Source of the DNA: CAUZSH01 sp963582935
GTDB lineage: Bacteria; Pseudomonadota; Gammaproteobacteria; Francisellales; Francisellaceae
NCBI GenBank assembly: GCA_963582935.1
Contig: CAUZSH010000040.1
Coordinates: 1-18,274 of the forward strand
Direction: 5' to 3'
Length of the DNA stretch: 18,274 bases
Shown here: one piece after another, positions 7,798 through 13,743 of the stretch
Layout of the letters: each line of letters starts with the position of its first letter
Numbering within the stretch: position 1 is the first letter of the stretch
Notes under the pieces: generated by a model
The model's database searches: none
What the model saw: only the letters and a program-made list of their open reading frames with translations
What the model was told of the DNA's origin: nothing
Program-made: the position numbers and the translations under genes

Positions 7798-7824
7798 GAC
7801 ACGACCACATTCCTCAGGTTAACT
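7796..7824 (+). promoter_or_regulatory. Candidate promoter of the DUF2141 gene
   Basis: A perfect consensus -35, TTGACA (7796-7801), is followed after 17 bp by a poor -10 (TTAACT, 7819-7824). The pairing of a perfect -35 with a weak -10 leaves it uncertain. Confidence 0.35.
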
Positions 7825-7855
7825 TTAGGGAAGTACACTTCTCTCTAGACCACGG

Positions 7856-8317
7856 ATGAAATATCGACATATAAAACATAGGTCACCTCTCGTCATACTT
7901 GTATTGCTTATTTTCTTCACTACAAATAGTTTTGCCGTAAACTTGGTTATCGATATTCGAGGGCTTCAATATACGAAAGGAAACGCTATTATCTCCCTAT
8001 ATAATTCCAAAAAGTCCTTCGCTAAAGATAAAGAATTTTTCAAACAAAAGATTTTGAATATCCGAAAGGAAACTAAAAAAGGTTTGCTCGTTGTTACATT
8101 CAAAGATATACCTGCAGGCACCTATGCCATACAAATCATCCATGACACAAATAGGAATGGGATTCTAGACACCAACCTGTTTGGTGCACCTGTGGAAGCA
8201 ACGGGATATAGCAATAATATAAAAGAAAGATATGGCATTCCTGACTTTGAGGATGCGGCATTTACCGTTGGAAATACAAATAAAAACGTCGTCATCCGTG
8301 TGGCGTTCTCTTATTAA
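7856..8317 (+). CDS. Secreted DUF2141 protein
   Basis: A 153-residue protein with a clear signal peptide: basic N-terminus (KYRHIKHR), hydrophobic core (VILVLLIFFTTN) and a likely cleavage after NSFA. The mature part matches the DUF2141 pattern: an opening beta strand (NLVIDIRGL), a glycine-turn I-S-L-Y-N, the FKDIPAGTYAIQIIHDTNRNGILDTNLFG core with its acidic DTNRNGILD loop, and GAPVEATGYSNN. DUF2141 is a beta-sandwich domain of unknown function in exported proteins; the Asp/Asn-rich loop resembles a calcium-binding loop, but that is inference. No strong Shine-Dalgarno precedes the ATG. It converges with the hydrolase gene: the two stop codons lie in one shared TTAA. Confidence 0.85.
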   Translation: MKYRHIKHRSPLVILVLLIFFTTNSFAVNLVIDIRGLQYTKGNAIISLYNSKKSFAKDKEFFKQKILNIRKETKKGLLVVTFKDIPAGTYAIQIIHDTNRNGILDTNLFGAPVEATGYSNNIKERYGIPDFEDAAFTVGNTNKNVVIRVAFSY

Positions 8318-9300
8318 AGGTGTGATTGAACCCAATGTAAAAGACGCTTATCCATCCATCTAGAAATTAATTTAAACCCCTTTGGCTTTTCTAAATACCC
8401 CATGTGCCCCCCATGTTCCGTTGCATGAACCGTCACACTCTCTGGTAAATCTAATTTCATGATTTTAGTGTTGTCGACAAAAGGATCATCTAAAGACAAT
8501 AAAATATCTGTTTTCACCGTAATTTGATCAAGTTCTTTTATGGAACTACATTGATCATAATATTCATCTGCACTGGTAAATCCTGCTTGAATAGAGGTGT
8601 ATTGATCATCAAAAACATAAAGGGGTATGTGCTTATTTAGTATGGGTACAGAACCCAACTCAGGGTACATTTTATGCCTCTTTTCCACCATTTTAATTAA
8701 CAGTTTCAAAAAGTAGCGTTGAAAAGCATGGTTTCGGGGCTCGTTGATCACTTCTGAGCATTTAGCAAGATCCGTAGGTGGGCAAATTGCTATTGCATAA
8801 TCTACCAATGATTTTGCCGCATCCTTCATTTCCCCAAGCATTTTCAAAAGAACATTGCCACTGATTGAAAAACCAATCACAATATTTTTTGAATCTGGCG
8901 CTTGCGCTGATAGATACATCAACACTTGTTTCAAATCATCACTACAGCCAGCATGATATATTTTCCTTGCATAAATGCGGTGCTCATCACCCTGCCCTCT
9001 TAGGTTTACTCTCACCACACGCAAGTTTTCTTTTAGGAATAAGTCTGCCATTCGTAAAATATAATCTGAACGGCTACATCCACACAACCCGTGCATCAAG
9101 ACCACTGTAGGATCAGTAATCTGCCAATCTTTAGGTTGTGAAATATCTATTAGTAAACGATCTCCATCTGGCAATTTCACATGCTCACGGTGATAGGTCG
9201 GTACTTTATTTGACCCTATCATACTCGCCAGAATAGTTTGAATCTTACCGCTTTTGATAACGGGCGTAAATTGTGCGTGGTTAAGAAATGTTTTATGCAT
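8314..9300 (-). CDS. yheT: YheT-type alpha/beta-fold hydrolase
   Basis: A 328-residue member of the YheT/UPF0017 (AB_hydrolase_4) group. Seen features: HGLCGCSRSDY (70-80), equivalent to the oxyanion-loop HGLxG; VNLRGQG (98-104); the nucleophile elbow GFSISGN with S145, a slight variation of the usual GxSLGGN; the acid loop SLDDPFVD (269-276); and the His region EHGGHMGY (295-302). A Ser-Asp-His triad is therefore intact. No signal peptide is seen, so it is probably cytoplasmic or peripheral. Family members are annotated as putative esterases or short-chain carboxylesterases; the substrate is unknown. It has its own promoter about 30 bp upstream. Confidence 0.9.
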   Translation of the reverse strand: MHKTFLNHAQFTPVIKSGKIQTILASMIGSNKVPTYHREHVKLPDGDRLLIDISQPKDWQITDPTVVLMHGLCGCSRSDYILRMADLFLKENLRVVRVNLRGQGDEHRIYARKIYHAGCSDDLKQVLMYLSAQAPDSKNIVIGFSISGNVLLKMLGEMKDAAKSLVDYAIAICPPTDLAKCSEVINEPRNHAFQRYFLKLLIKMVEKRHKMYPELGSVPILNKHIPLYVFDDQYTSIQAGFTSADEYYDQCSSIKELDQITVKTDILLSLDDPFVDNTKIMKLDLPESVTVHATEHGGHMGYLEKPKGFKLISRWMDKRLLHWVQSHL

Positions 9301-9305
9301 GCTAG

Positions 9306-9315
9306 TTAGCGCTAA
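9306..9315. repeat. 10-bp palindrome in the yheT leader
   Basis: TTAGCGCTAA, a perfect palindrome between the predicted transcript start and the yheT start codon. It replaces any visible Shine-Dalgarno. It could be an operator or chance. Confidence 0.25.
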
Positions 9316-9329
9316 TTTGAAAGCTCAAC

Positions 9330-9359
9330 ATTATAATCCAGCGTTAGCTGAGAAGTAAA
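9330..9359 (-). promoter_or_regulatory. Promoter of the yheT-type gene
   Basis: Minus strand: -35 TTTACT (9359-9354), an 18-bp spacer and a perfect -10 TATAAT (9335-9330). The implied leader is about 22 nt. Confidence 0.5.
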
Positions 9360-9360
9360 C

Positions 9361-9501
9361 CTATAATAAAACTTCGCTCGAAGATATATGAGAAAAACTT
9401 GGCGTGGTGACATGGACATCATGTTTCGCATAAGATGAACTAATAACGGCAAAATAGGCAAATAATATCATTCCTGAAATCGTTGATAAGTATTTTAACA
9501 T
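9361..9501 (-). CDS. Small secreted peptide, 46 residues, unknown
   Basis: Short ORF starting MLKYLSTISGMILFAYFAVI. It has a lysine near the start, a hydrophobic stretch of about 15 residues and a likely signal-peptidase site after SSSYA, leaving a mature peptide of about 21 residues rich in His and Ser (KHDVHVTTPSFSHISSSEVLL contains two HxH/SH-type elements). The ATG at 9501 has a strong Shine-Dalgarno (AGGAAG, about 6 nt upstream), which is the main reason to believe it is translated and why this start is chosen over an upstream in-frame ATG at 9570. A possible promoter lies about 45 bp further up. I do not recognise the family. It could be a metal-binding or signalling peptide, or a decayed lipoprotein-like gene, but nothing supports a specific role. 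Confidence 0.5.
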   Translation of the reverse strand: MLKYLSTISGMILFAYFAVISSSYAKHDVHVTTPSFSHISSSEVLL

Positions 9502-9544
9502 CACATTCTTCCTGAGTGAAAACCTTTGATAAATAGTATTCTGC

Positions 9545-9574
9545 CATATAAAAGACAGATCACATAGCATTCAA
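9545..9574 (-). promoter_or_regulatory. Possible promoter of the small secreted peptide gene
   Basis: Minus strand: TTGAAT (9574-9569), an 18-bp spacer and TATATG (9550-9545). Both boxes are partial matches to consensus, but they are placed sensibly upstream of the strong ribosome binding site at about 9510. Confidence 0.3.
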
Positions 9575-9615
9575 AGATGACTAAAAATGACCCTTGTTTG
9601 TATTAATGGTTTTTA

Positions 9616-10143
9616 TCACTTTTGCTCATATCTAATAACATCTTCCAAAGACGCATGATGAAACTTTACCGAAAAGCCATCATACTGAAGCCGAATATCT
9701 GGATTAATTTTTTTATGCATGTCTTTAACATCAAATGTCAGATGTGCATATTGCTCCATAAAAGCATCGAATGATTGGTCAATCACAAACTCTATATGCT
9801 CAAAGCCCTCAACATAGCGTGAGTTTAGTTTTGGAGATGGCACTTCAACCACCCAAATGGACCTCTCTAAAAAAAGAATTGGCGCATAAAGTTTAAACGT
9901 GGCAATTGATCTTCCTGATATTTGTGCTTCAGACAACTGATCTGCCATCGTGTGTAACATAAGTTTTACTTCATCATAACGAGAGATTGAAGCAACTCGA
10001 TAGCATATATGATCCAACTCATAAAGTGATACATCAACACCATCATTTAGAAGCGTCTGTAATACTGTATCTATAAAATCGGGTAATGGTTTAAAGAATT
10101 TCTGCACAAATATTAAATCTGCTGAATTCCGGCAAGTCTCCAT
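9616..10143 (-). CDS. yecM: YecM-type VOC-superfamily protein
   Basis: A 175-residue protein of the YecM family, a single-chain vicinal-oxygen-chelate fold related to isomerases and dioxygenases. Typical elements are LDHICYRV (about 43-50, the His equivalent to the YecM metal-site His), the middle stretch ISGRSIATFKL, EGFEHIEFVI (second His/Glu pair) and VKFHHASLEDVIRYEQ near the C-terminus. Metal binding is inferred from the fold; the reaction is unknown. The ATG at 10143 lies inside the end of the Tim44-domain gene (31-bp overlap), suggesting co-transcription and coupling. A GTG at codon 13 would be an alternative start but lacks a ribosome binding site. Confidence 0.85.
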   Translation of the reverse strand: METCRNSADLIFVQKFFKPLPDFIDTVLQTLLNDGVDVSLYELDHICYRVASISRYDEVKLMLHTMADQLSEAQISGRSIATFKLYAPILFLERSIWVVEVPSPKLNSRYVEGFEHIEFVIDQSFDAFMEQYAHLTFDVKDMHKKINPDIRLQYDGFSVKFHHASLEDVIRYEQK

Positions 10144-10994
10144 ATATGTTCATCTTTACCACGGCTATAATGCCAAATCTCTTTGAAAGAAGCCCAAGCG
10201 GAGTATTCATCTTCTTTCACCTGCCCTTTGATCTCAACAGATCCCATCCAAGCACCCCCTTCTTTTGCGAAATCTAAAATACGTAAGCTTAGAGTATCAA
10301 ATTTTGCAACGCCTTCATTTGATAAAATATCTTCTTTGATTTCTGCAAAAAATTCAGGGGTTAAATACCCTTTTACCATTTCCAAAGACTCAGGTGTATT
10401 TAACTCTTGAAGCTGACTAAACAAGGTTTGTGCTTGATGCTCAAACACAGTTGTAGGTGTACCATCTGGTAATGTTTTCCCTGCTTCAAAAGCAGGTGCG
10501 CTTTGGGCTGTCTGATCTATTGTGCGACCGCCAGATTCACTCTGAGACTCCTGTGATCTAAACCCTTGCATAAAGCCTACTTGATCGCTTTTTTGACCTT
10601 TTTTTTGATTATCATAGTCACTAGATCCTGCAGATTGAAATCCTTGCTGATTAGGTTGCTGCCCAAATTGTCTATTCTGATTAAAGGCGCCTTGTTGCGC
10701 TTTTCTTCTCATAAACCAGATTAAGGCTGCTAATCCGACCAGCAAAAGCAAAATACCGAACCCGCCGCCTGTACCAAATAAATATCCCAGCATTGCGCCA
10801 ATGGCGCCCGCTGCCAAAATGCCTCCCAACATACCGCCTTTTTTCGCACCCTGCTGTTTTCCTGCCACACCGCTTGTTTGGGTCGGCACAGACTTACTAA
10901 AGCCCGCACTTCTTGCGCCACCAAAACGCCTTGCTTCAGATACTTGAATCAAACCAAAACTAAGTACTAGCATTAATACGATAAACCTTTTCAT
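10113..10994 (-). CDS. Tim44-like domain membrane protein
   Basis: A 293-residue protein. A signal-peptide-like N-terminus (MKRFIVLMLVLSFGLIQVSEA) is followed by an Arg/Gly/Ser-rich segment with RRFGGARSAGFSKS, typical of bacterial Tim44-domain proteins. Then comes a glycine-rich double hydrophobic segment (about 54-92; GGILAAGAIGAMLGYLFGTG and ILLLLVGLAALIWFM), a Gln/Ser/Gly-rich linker (about 95-165) and a C-terminal Tim44-like domain (about 175-293) with the ending EIWHYSRGKDEHIWRLAGIQQI. In mitochondria the Tim44 domain binds membranes and partners; the bacterial role is not established. It carries a good ribosome binding site (AAGGGTAGAA before the ATG) and overlaps the downstream YecM-type gene. 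Confidence 0.87.
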   Translation of the reverse strand: MKRFIVLMLVLSFGLIQVSEARRFGGARSAGFSKSVPTQTSGVAGKQQGAKKGGMLGGILAAGAIGAMLGYLFGTGGGFGILLLLVGLAALIWFMRRKAQQGAFNQNRQFGQQPNQQGFQSAGSSDYDNQKKGQKSDQVGFMQGFRSQESQSESGGRTIDQTAQSAPAFEAGKTLPDGTPTTVFEHQAQTLFSQLQELNTPESLEMVKGYLTPEFFAEIKEDILSNEGVAKFDTLSLRILDFAKEGGAWMGSVEIKGQVKEDEYSAWASFKEIWHYSRGKDEHIWRLAGIQQI

Positions 10995-11012
10995 TTCTAC
11001 CCTTTATCTATA

Positions 11013-11024
11013 ATGAAATTTCAT
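11013..11024. repeat. 12-bp palindrome upstream of the Tim44-domain gene
   Basis: ATGAAATTTCAT, perfect dyad, located about 20-30 bp before the start codon next to a possible -10 (TATAGA on the minus strand). It may be a regulator site; the binding protein is unknown. Confidence 0.3.
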
Positions 11025-11103
11025 GTGACATGCTAGCTTGTTATTGAACGAACATCAATAAAGGTCTCGAACCAAAAATAAATGTCCTCAGGGAAAGTAT
11101 AGC

Positions 11104-11465
11104 TTAACTCGCCACCAGAAAAATCAATGCTAATAAAGCAAGCAATCCCTGAACAAAAAGAATCGACCTTTTAGCCGTCATCCCACCAAAAACAGCCGCA
11201 ACCAAAATACAAACTAAGAAAAATAATTGTATTTGCACGCCGATCTGACTATCTGTATACAGCAGCCCCCAAAGCAGACCCGTCGCCAGAAATCCATTAT
11301 ACAGACCCATATTAGCCGCCAACGACTTAGAGACCTCTGCTTCTGTTTTGTCATTCCAAATGTTTTTAGACCTTTAGGTGTGGTCCATAAAAACATCTCC
11401 AAAATTAAAATATAATAATGCTCAATAGCTACCAGTAAAATAAAGATCGTTGCAAGGATTTCCAT
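11104..11465 (-). pseudogene. DUF1304 membrane-protein gene broken by a one-base frameshift
   Basis: The N-terminal part (start 11465) reads MEILATIFILLVAIEHYYIL and FLWTTPKGLKTFGMTKQ, then runs into out-of-frame sequence. The C-terminal part, in another frame, reads AEVSKSLAANMGLYNGFL and continues through two hydrophobic helices to the stop at 11104. Joined by adding one base near 11341-11350 (CAAAACAGAA on the minus strand), they give a normal 120-residue DUF1304 protein with about four membrane helices (FGMTKQKAEVSKSLAANMGL across the join). The start has a good Shine-Dalgarno (AGGAAG) and lies 88 bp after the DUF2164 gene. The rest of the protein is well preserved, so the break is recent or a sequencing error. 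No canonical slippery heptamer is present. DUF1304 function is not established. Confidence 0.8.
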
Positions 11466-11553
11466 AAGCTTCCTTTTTTATTTTTTTCACATTTAAACAG
11501 GATAGTTGATATCCTCCAATTTTAAAGAGCCGACATTATTTTGACACAGAGGG

Positions 11554-11793
11554 CTATTCACTTTTCTCTAAATCATAAATGGCATCTTTTAAAGTGTCAA
11601 ACTGTTGATCTACTTGCATTTGCACATCAGACAATGCCTGATTATAAAAAACATGCCCCATCTCTTTTGCAAAAAAGTCCAATAAAAATTCTGCGTCAAA
11701 GCCTCCGATTTCAAAATCAAGTTCAGCTTCAAAATAATCTTTTATTTTGTAAATAAGACGCTCTTTATCTTCTTTGGAAAATTTAATCTCCAT
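11554..11793 (-). CDS. DUF2164 protein
   Basis: A 79-residue protein starting MEIKFSKEDKERLIYKIKDY, with the highly conserved DUF2164 core ELDFEIGGFDAEFLLDFFAK and a helix-rich, acidic C-terminus ending in DAIYDLEKSE. The start is taken at 11793, where ATG overlaps the upstream stop as TAATG; this gives the usual N-terminus, and a longer reading from 11865 would only add out-of-family residues. TAATG indicates termination-reinitiation coupling with the DUF2288 gene. No function is known for the family. It is small and soluble. Confidence 0.9.
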   Translation of the reverse strand: MEIKFSKEDKERLIYKIKDYFEAELDFEIGGFDAEFLLDFFAKEMGHVFYNQALSDVQMQVDQQFDTLKDAIYDLEKSE

Positions 11794-12128
11794 TATTTGC
11801 ATTCCTCTTGGCTTGCACTGGAAATACCTTGCACTAGCACCCAAGGGCGAATCACAACCGCCCATACCATCACATCATCTTCATACCAAGACAAGGCTTG
11901 TCCATCTAAAACAACATCGACCAATCCTGCTTCCATCCATGTTTCCACTTGCTGTCCATTATCTTCGGATATAGCTATGGCTACCTGAACCAAATCAAGC
12001 TCAGTGCTTATATAAATGGCATTACCTGCGGCAAAAAATTTTTGCAGTGATTTCCAAGAAATTTTAGCGGTTTCTTGATTGAGTTTTTCTTGTAGCGTTT
12101 GCTTTGGATTAATATTTTTATCTATCAT
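11793..12128 (-). CDS. DUF2288 protein
   Basis: A 111-residue soluble protein matching DUF2288: KLNQETAKISWKSLQKFFAA (about 15-34), LDLVQVAIAISEDNGQQVETWM in the centre, then the conserved WAVVIRPWVLVQ near residue 89-100. It is the upstream member of a pair with the DUF2164 gene (TAATG overlap). The start ATG at 12128 has no clear Shine-Dalgarno. A perfect 7-bp-arm palindrome lies 14-28 bp upstream and may regulate the unit. Function unknown. Confidence 0.9.
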   Translation of the reverse strand: MIDKNINPKQTLQEKLNQETAKISWKSLQKFFAAGNAIYISTELDLVQVAIAISEDNGQQVETWMEAGLVDVVLDGQALSWYEDDVMVWAVVIRPWVLVQGISSASQEECK

Positions 12129-12141
12129 ATAAAGAGGTCTA

Positions 12142-12156
12142 AACTGTAATACAGTT
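12142..12156. promoter_or_regulatory. Palindromic site upstream of the DUF2288-DUF2164 pair
   Basis: AACTGTA-A-TACAGTT, a perfect 7-bp-arm dyad in the 51-bp gap between the dehydrogenase and DUF2288 genes. On the minus strand it covers a possible -10 (TACAGT, 17 bp after TTGGTA). It looks like a repressor operator. The CTGT/ACAG halves recall LexA boxes, but the spacing is 3 rather than 8, so it is not a LexA site. Confidence 0.4.
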
Positions 12157-12179
12157 ATATTATCATACCAATTTGAGGA

Positions 12180-13106
12180 CTAGTAGCCTCTTTCTAGATC
12201 AACAAGATTTAATAATACCTCTCCATTTTGCAGGCGATTGTAATTCTCTAATATTTGCGGAATCACTTCTCGTGGATCGGTTTGGCTGGAAATATGCGGC
12301 GTGATCAAAATATTCTGGTGTGACCAAAATGGATGCGCTTTTGGCAGCGGTTCTGTTCTAAAAACATCTAAACACGCACCCGACAACTGTTCTGAATCAA
12401 GTGCATCTATTAAATCCTGCTCAACCAAATGCGCACCTCTTGCCACGTTAATAACATGCGCACCCTTTGGAAGCTGAGCAAAAAGATCGGCATTAAGAAT
12501 ATTTTCAGTATCCTCAGTTAATGGCAACATACAAACTAACATGTTCGTTTTTGCAAGAAAGTCAGGCAACGCTTTTTGGTCGTAACACGTGACGTTGTGA
12601 ATATTCTTTTGTGATCTCGCCCAGCCTACCACTTGAAAACCATCATTCGAAAATTGTTCCGCTAAATATTTGCCCAGTTTTCCAAGTCCCATAATACCAA
12701 TCGTTAAATTTAGCTTGCTCGGTGCAGGCAATGGTCTCCACACTTTTTGAATTTGGTCATTACGATAAGCATCAAGCTGGCGAAAGAAATACAATACGGC
12801 TGTTTGCACATACTCAAACATGGACTCAGCCAGCTGATCTGTCACAAGGCGTGTAATGATAATGTGAGCAGGAACCTTGGCATCATTTAAGAATTGATCG
12901 ACGCCTGCCCCCATAGAAGAAGCCCATTTAAGATTTGGGTAATCTTGCAGAGCACCCTCAGAGTGCATCCATGTGAGTGCGCCCACAATTTCATTACAGT
13001 CACCATCATTAGGCCAAATTCTAATATCTAATGATGGATCTTTTCGTAACAATTCTTCTACCCAAGGTTTTGGGTCTTTATTTTGACAAATGATTGTGAG
13101 TGCCAT
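12180..13106 (-). CDS. ghrA: GhrA-type glyoxylate/hydroxypyruvate reductase
   Basis: A 308-residue D-isomer-specific 2-hydroxyacid dehydrogenase. The NAD(P)-binding loop GxGxxG is GLGKLG at 140-145; GWARSQK follows the second beta strand, where Arg164 fits NADPH preference as in E. coli GhrA. The catalytic set is complete: R223 (VARGAHL), E252 (RTEPLP) and H271 (TPHISSQ). SSMGAGVDQ (63-71) is the conserved substrate loop. It would reduce glyoxylate to glycolate and hydroxypyruvate to D-glycerate in the cytoplasm. Length and ending agree with GhrA rather than with the longer GhrB or SerA groups. It stands alone, between the short-ORF unit upstream and the DUF2288 pair downstream. Confidence 0.88.
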   Translation of the reverse strand: MALTIICQNKDPKPWVEELLRKDPSLDIRIWPNDGDCNEIVGALTWMHSEGALQDYPNLKWASSMGAGVDQFLNDAKVPAHIIITRLVTDQLAESMFEYVQTAVLYFFRQLDAYRNDQIQKVWRPLPAPSKLNLTIGIMGLGKLGKYLAEQFSNDGFQVVGWARSQKNIHNVTCYDQKALPDFLAKTNMLVCMLPLTEDTENILNADLFAQLPKGAHVINVARGAHLVEQDLIDALDSEQLSGACLDVFRTEPLPKAHPFWSHQNILITPHISSQTDPREVIPQILENYNRLQNGEVLLNLVDLERGY

Positions 13107-13169
13107 ACACGTACTTCAATTGGTTTTCTTTCTACTAGACTATCGAATGAATAACAAAAATTCAAACAC

Positions 13170-13193
13170 AAAAAAAGCCGCAACAGCGACTTT
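13170..13193 (-). terminator. Rho-independent terminator, minus strand
   Basis: On the minus strand, AAAGTCGC, loop TGTT, GCGGCTTT, followed by a run of T (seven in total). The 8-bp stem has one G-U pair. It ends the short-ORF unit about 30 bp after the second ORF's extended frame and isolates it from ghrA. Confidence 0.75.
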
Positions 13194-13223
13194 AAGAAAT
13201 TTTATTTGAATGCTTATCTAAAC

Positions 13224-13307
13224 TTACAATCCAACGACTTCCTTACTGCATTAGTTAACCCAATATGCGTATTCATGTAAAGCATTTTTGATTTTAGTAT
13301 CTATCAT
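13224..13307 (-). CDS. Short peptide ORF (18 residues), paralogue with internal stop
   Basis: ATG at 13307 with a strong Shine-Dalgarno (AAGGAG, 6 nt spacing) encodes MIDTKIKNALHEYAYWVN, then TAA at 13253-13251. Beyond the stop the same frame reads C-S-K-E-V-V-G-L before a second TAA (13226-13224), and this tail aligns with the ending QCNKGLGTF of the upstream ORF. The stop therefore replaces a Gln codon (TAA for CAA). It is either a degraded copy, a deliberately shorter peptide, or a read-through case. It lies just before the terminator. Family unknown; the feature end given includes the post-stop tail. Confidence 0.5.
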
Positions 13308-13356
13308 GTTCCACTCCTTGTTTTTATGACCAAATAATTTAGATACTTGCTTTTGT

Positions 13357-13470
13357 TTAGAAAGTGCCTAAACCTTTATTGCATTGACCGACCAAATATG
13401 TGTGCTCATTCAAAGCATTCTTGATAGTAACCATTACACTGCGTACTTTTTTGAATAAATTTTTCATCAT
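13357..13470 (-). CDS. Short peptide ORF (37 residues), unknown
   Basis: Two adjacent ATGs at 13470 and 13467 open a frame of 37 residues: a basic start (KNLFKKVRSV) followed by MVTIKNALNEHTYLVGQCNK and GLGTF. The second half matches the downstream short ORF (IKNAL-x-E-x-x-Y-x-V-x-Q-C-x-K). Comparing the two copies, five codons differ only at the third base (AAA/AAG, TTA/TTG, GAA/GAG, GTT/GTC, AAG/AAA), a sign of selection on protein. A candidate promoter lies about 30 bp upstream and a terminator lies after the second copy. The ribosome binding site is weak, and an inner start at 13434 would give a 25-residue form. Not recognised; a small amphipathic peptide with one Cys. Confidence 0.5.
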   Translation of the reverse strand: MMKNLFKKVRSVMVTIKNALNEHTYLVGQCNKGLGTF

Positions 13471-13501
13471 TTCGAGCCATTTAATTTGTTTACTTGAACG
13501 T

Positions 13502-13529
13502 ATAATATCATTAAAAACAATAATCGCAA
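13502..13529 (-). promoter_or_regulatory. Candidate promoter of the short-peptide unit
   Basis: Minus strand: -35 TTGCGA (13529-13524), a 16-bp spacer and -10 TATTAT (13507-13502), giving a leader of about 25 nt before the first ORF. Confidence 0.45.
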
Positions 13530-13743
13530 TAGTTTTAGCTTTTTTTATTGCTATTTAGTTATTTAAATCTACTTTAATTATTGCTCTTTAACTGCCTCAA
13601 GATTCTAAAGATCTCCACACATAAACTACTTCAAAATGCCGGTTTATCTATAGTAGTCGAAGACAACTAATAACCTTTACGCAACTGCAATAAATCAGAT
13701 ACACTCGATAAAATAAATAAAATCTACTAATTAAGTACGAATC
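13530..13743. other. AT-rich leader region of metH, nothing recognised
   Basis: About 210 bp without an ORF of note. I looked for a cobalamin, SAH or SAM riboswitch and for MetJ (AGACGTCT) or MetR (TGAA-N5-TTCA) sites and saw none. The metH promoter is not obvious, and the ribosome binding site before the ATG at 13744 is weak. Confidence 0.5.

Noticed and set aside
11335..11350. Programmed -1 frameshift in the DUF1304 gene
   Set aside because: No X-XXY-YYZ slippery heptamer in the right phase and the family is not known to need one; an indel is simpler.
12142..12156. LexA (SOS) box
   Set aside because: CTGT and ACAG are present but 3 bases apart instead of 8.
13456..13480. Alternative short ORF MARNDEKFIQ starting at 13480
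   Set aside because: It lies in a different frame from the paralogous pair, has no ribosome binding site and shows no similarity to the second copy.
13530..13743. Riboswitch or Met-regulon site upstream of metH
   Set aside because: I could not find the conserved core of a cobalamin, SAM or SAH riboswitch, nor MetJ or MetR sites.
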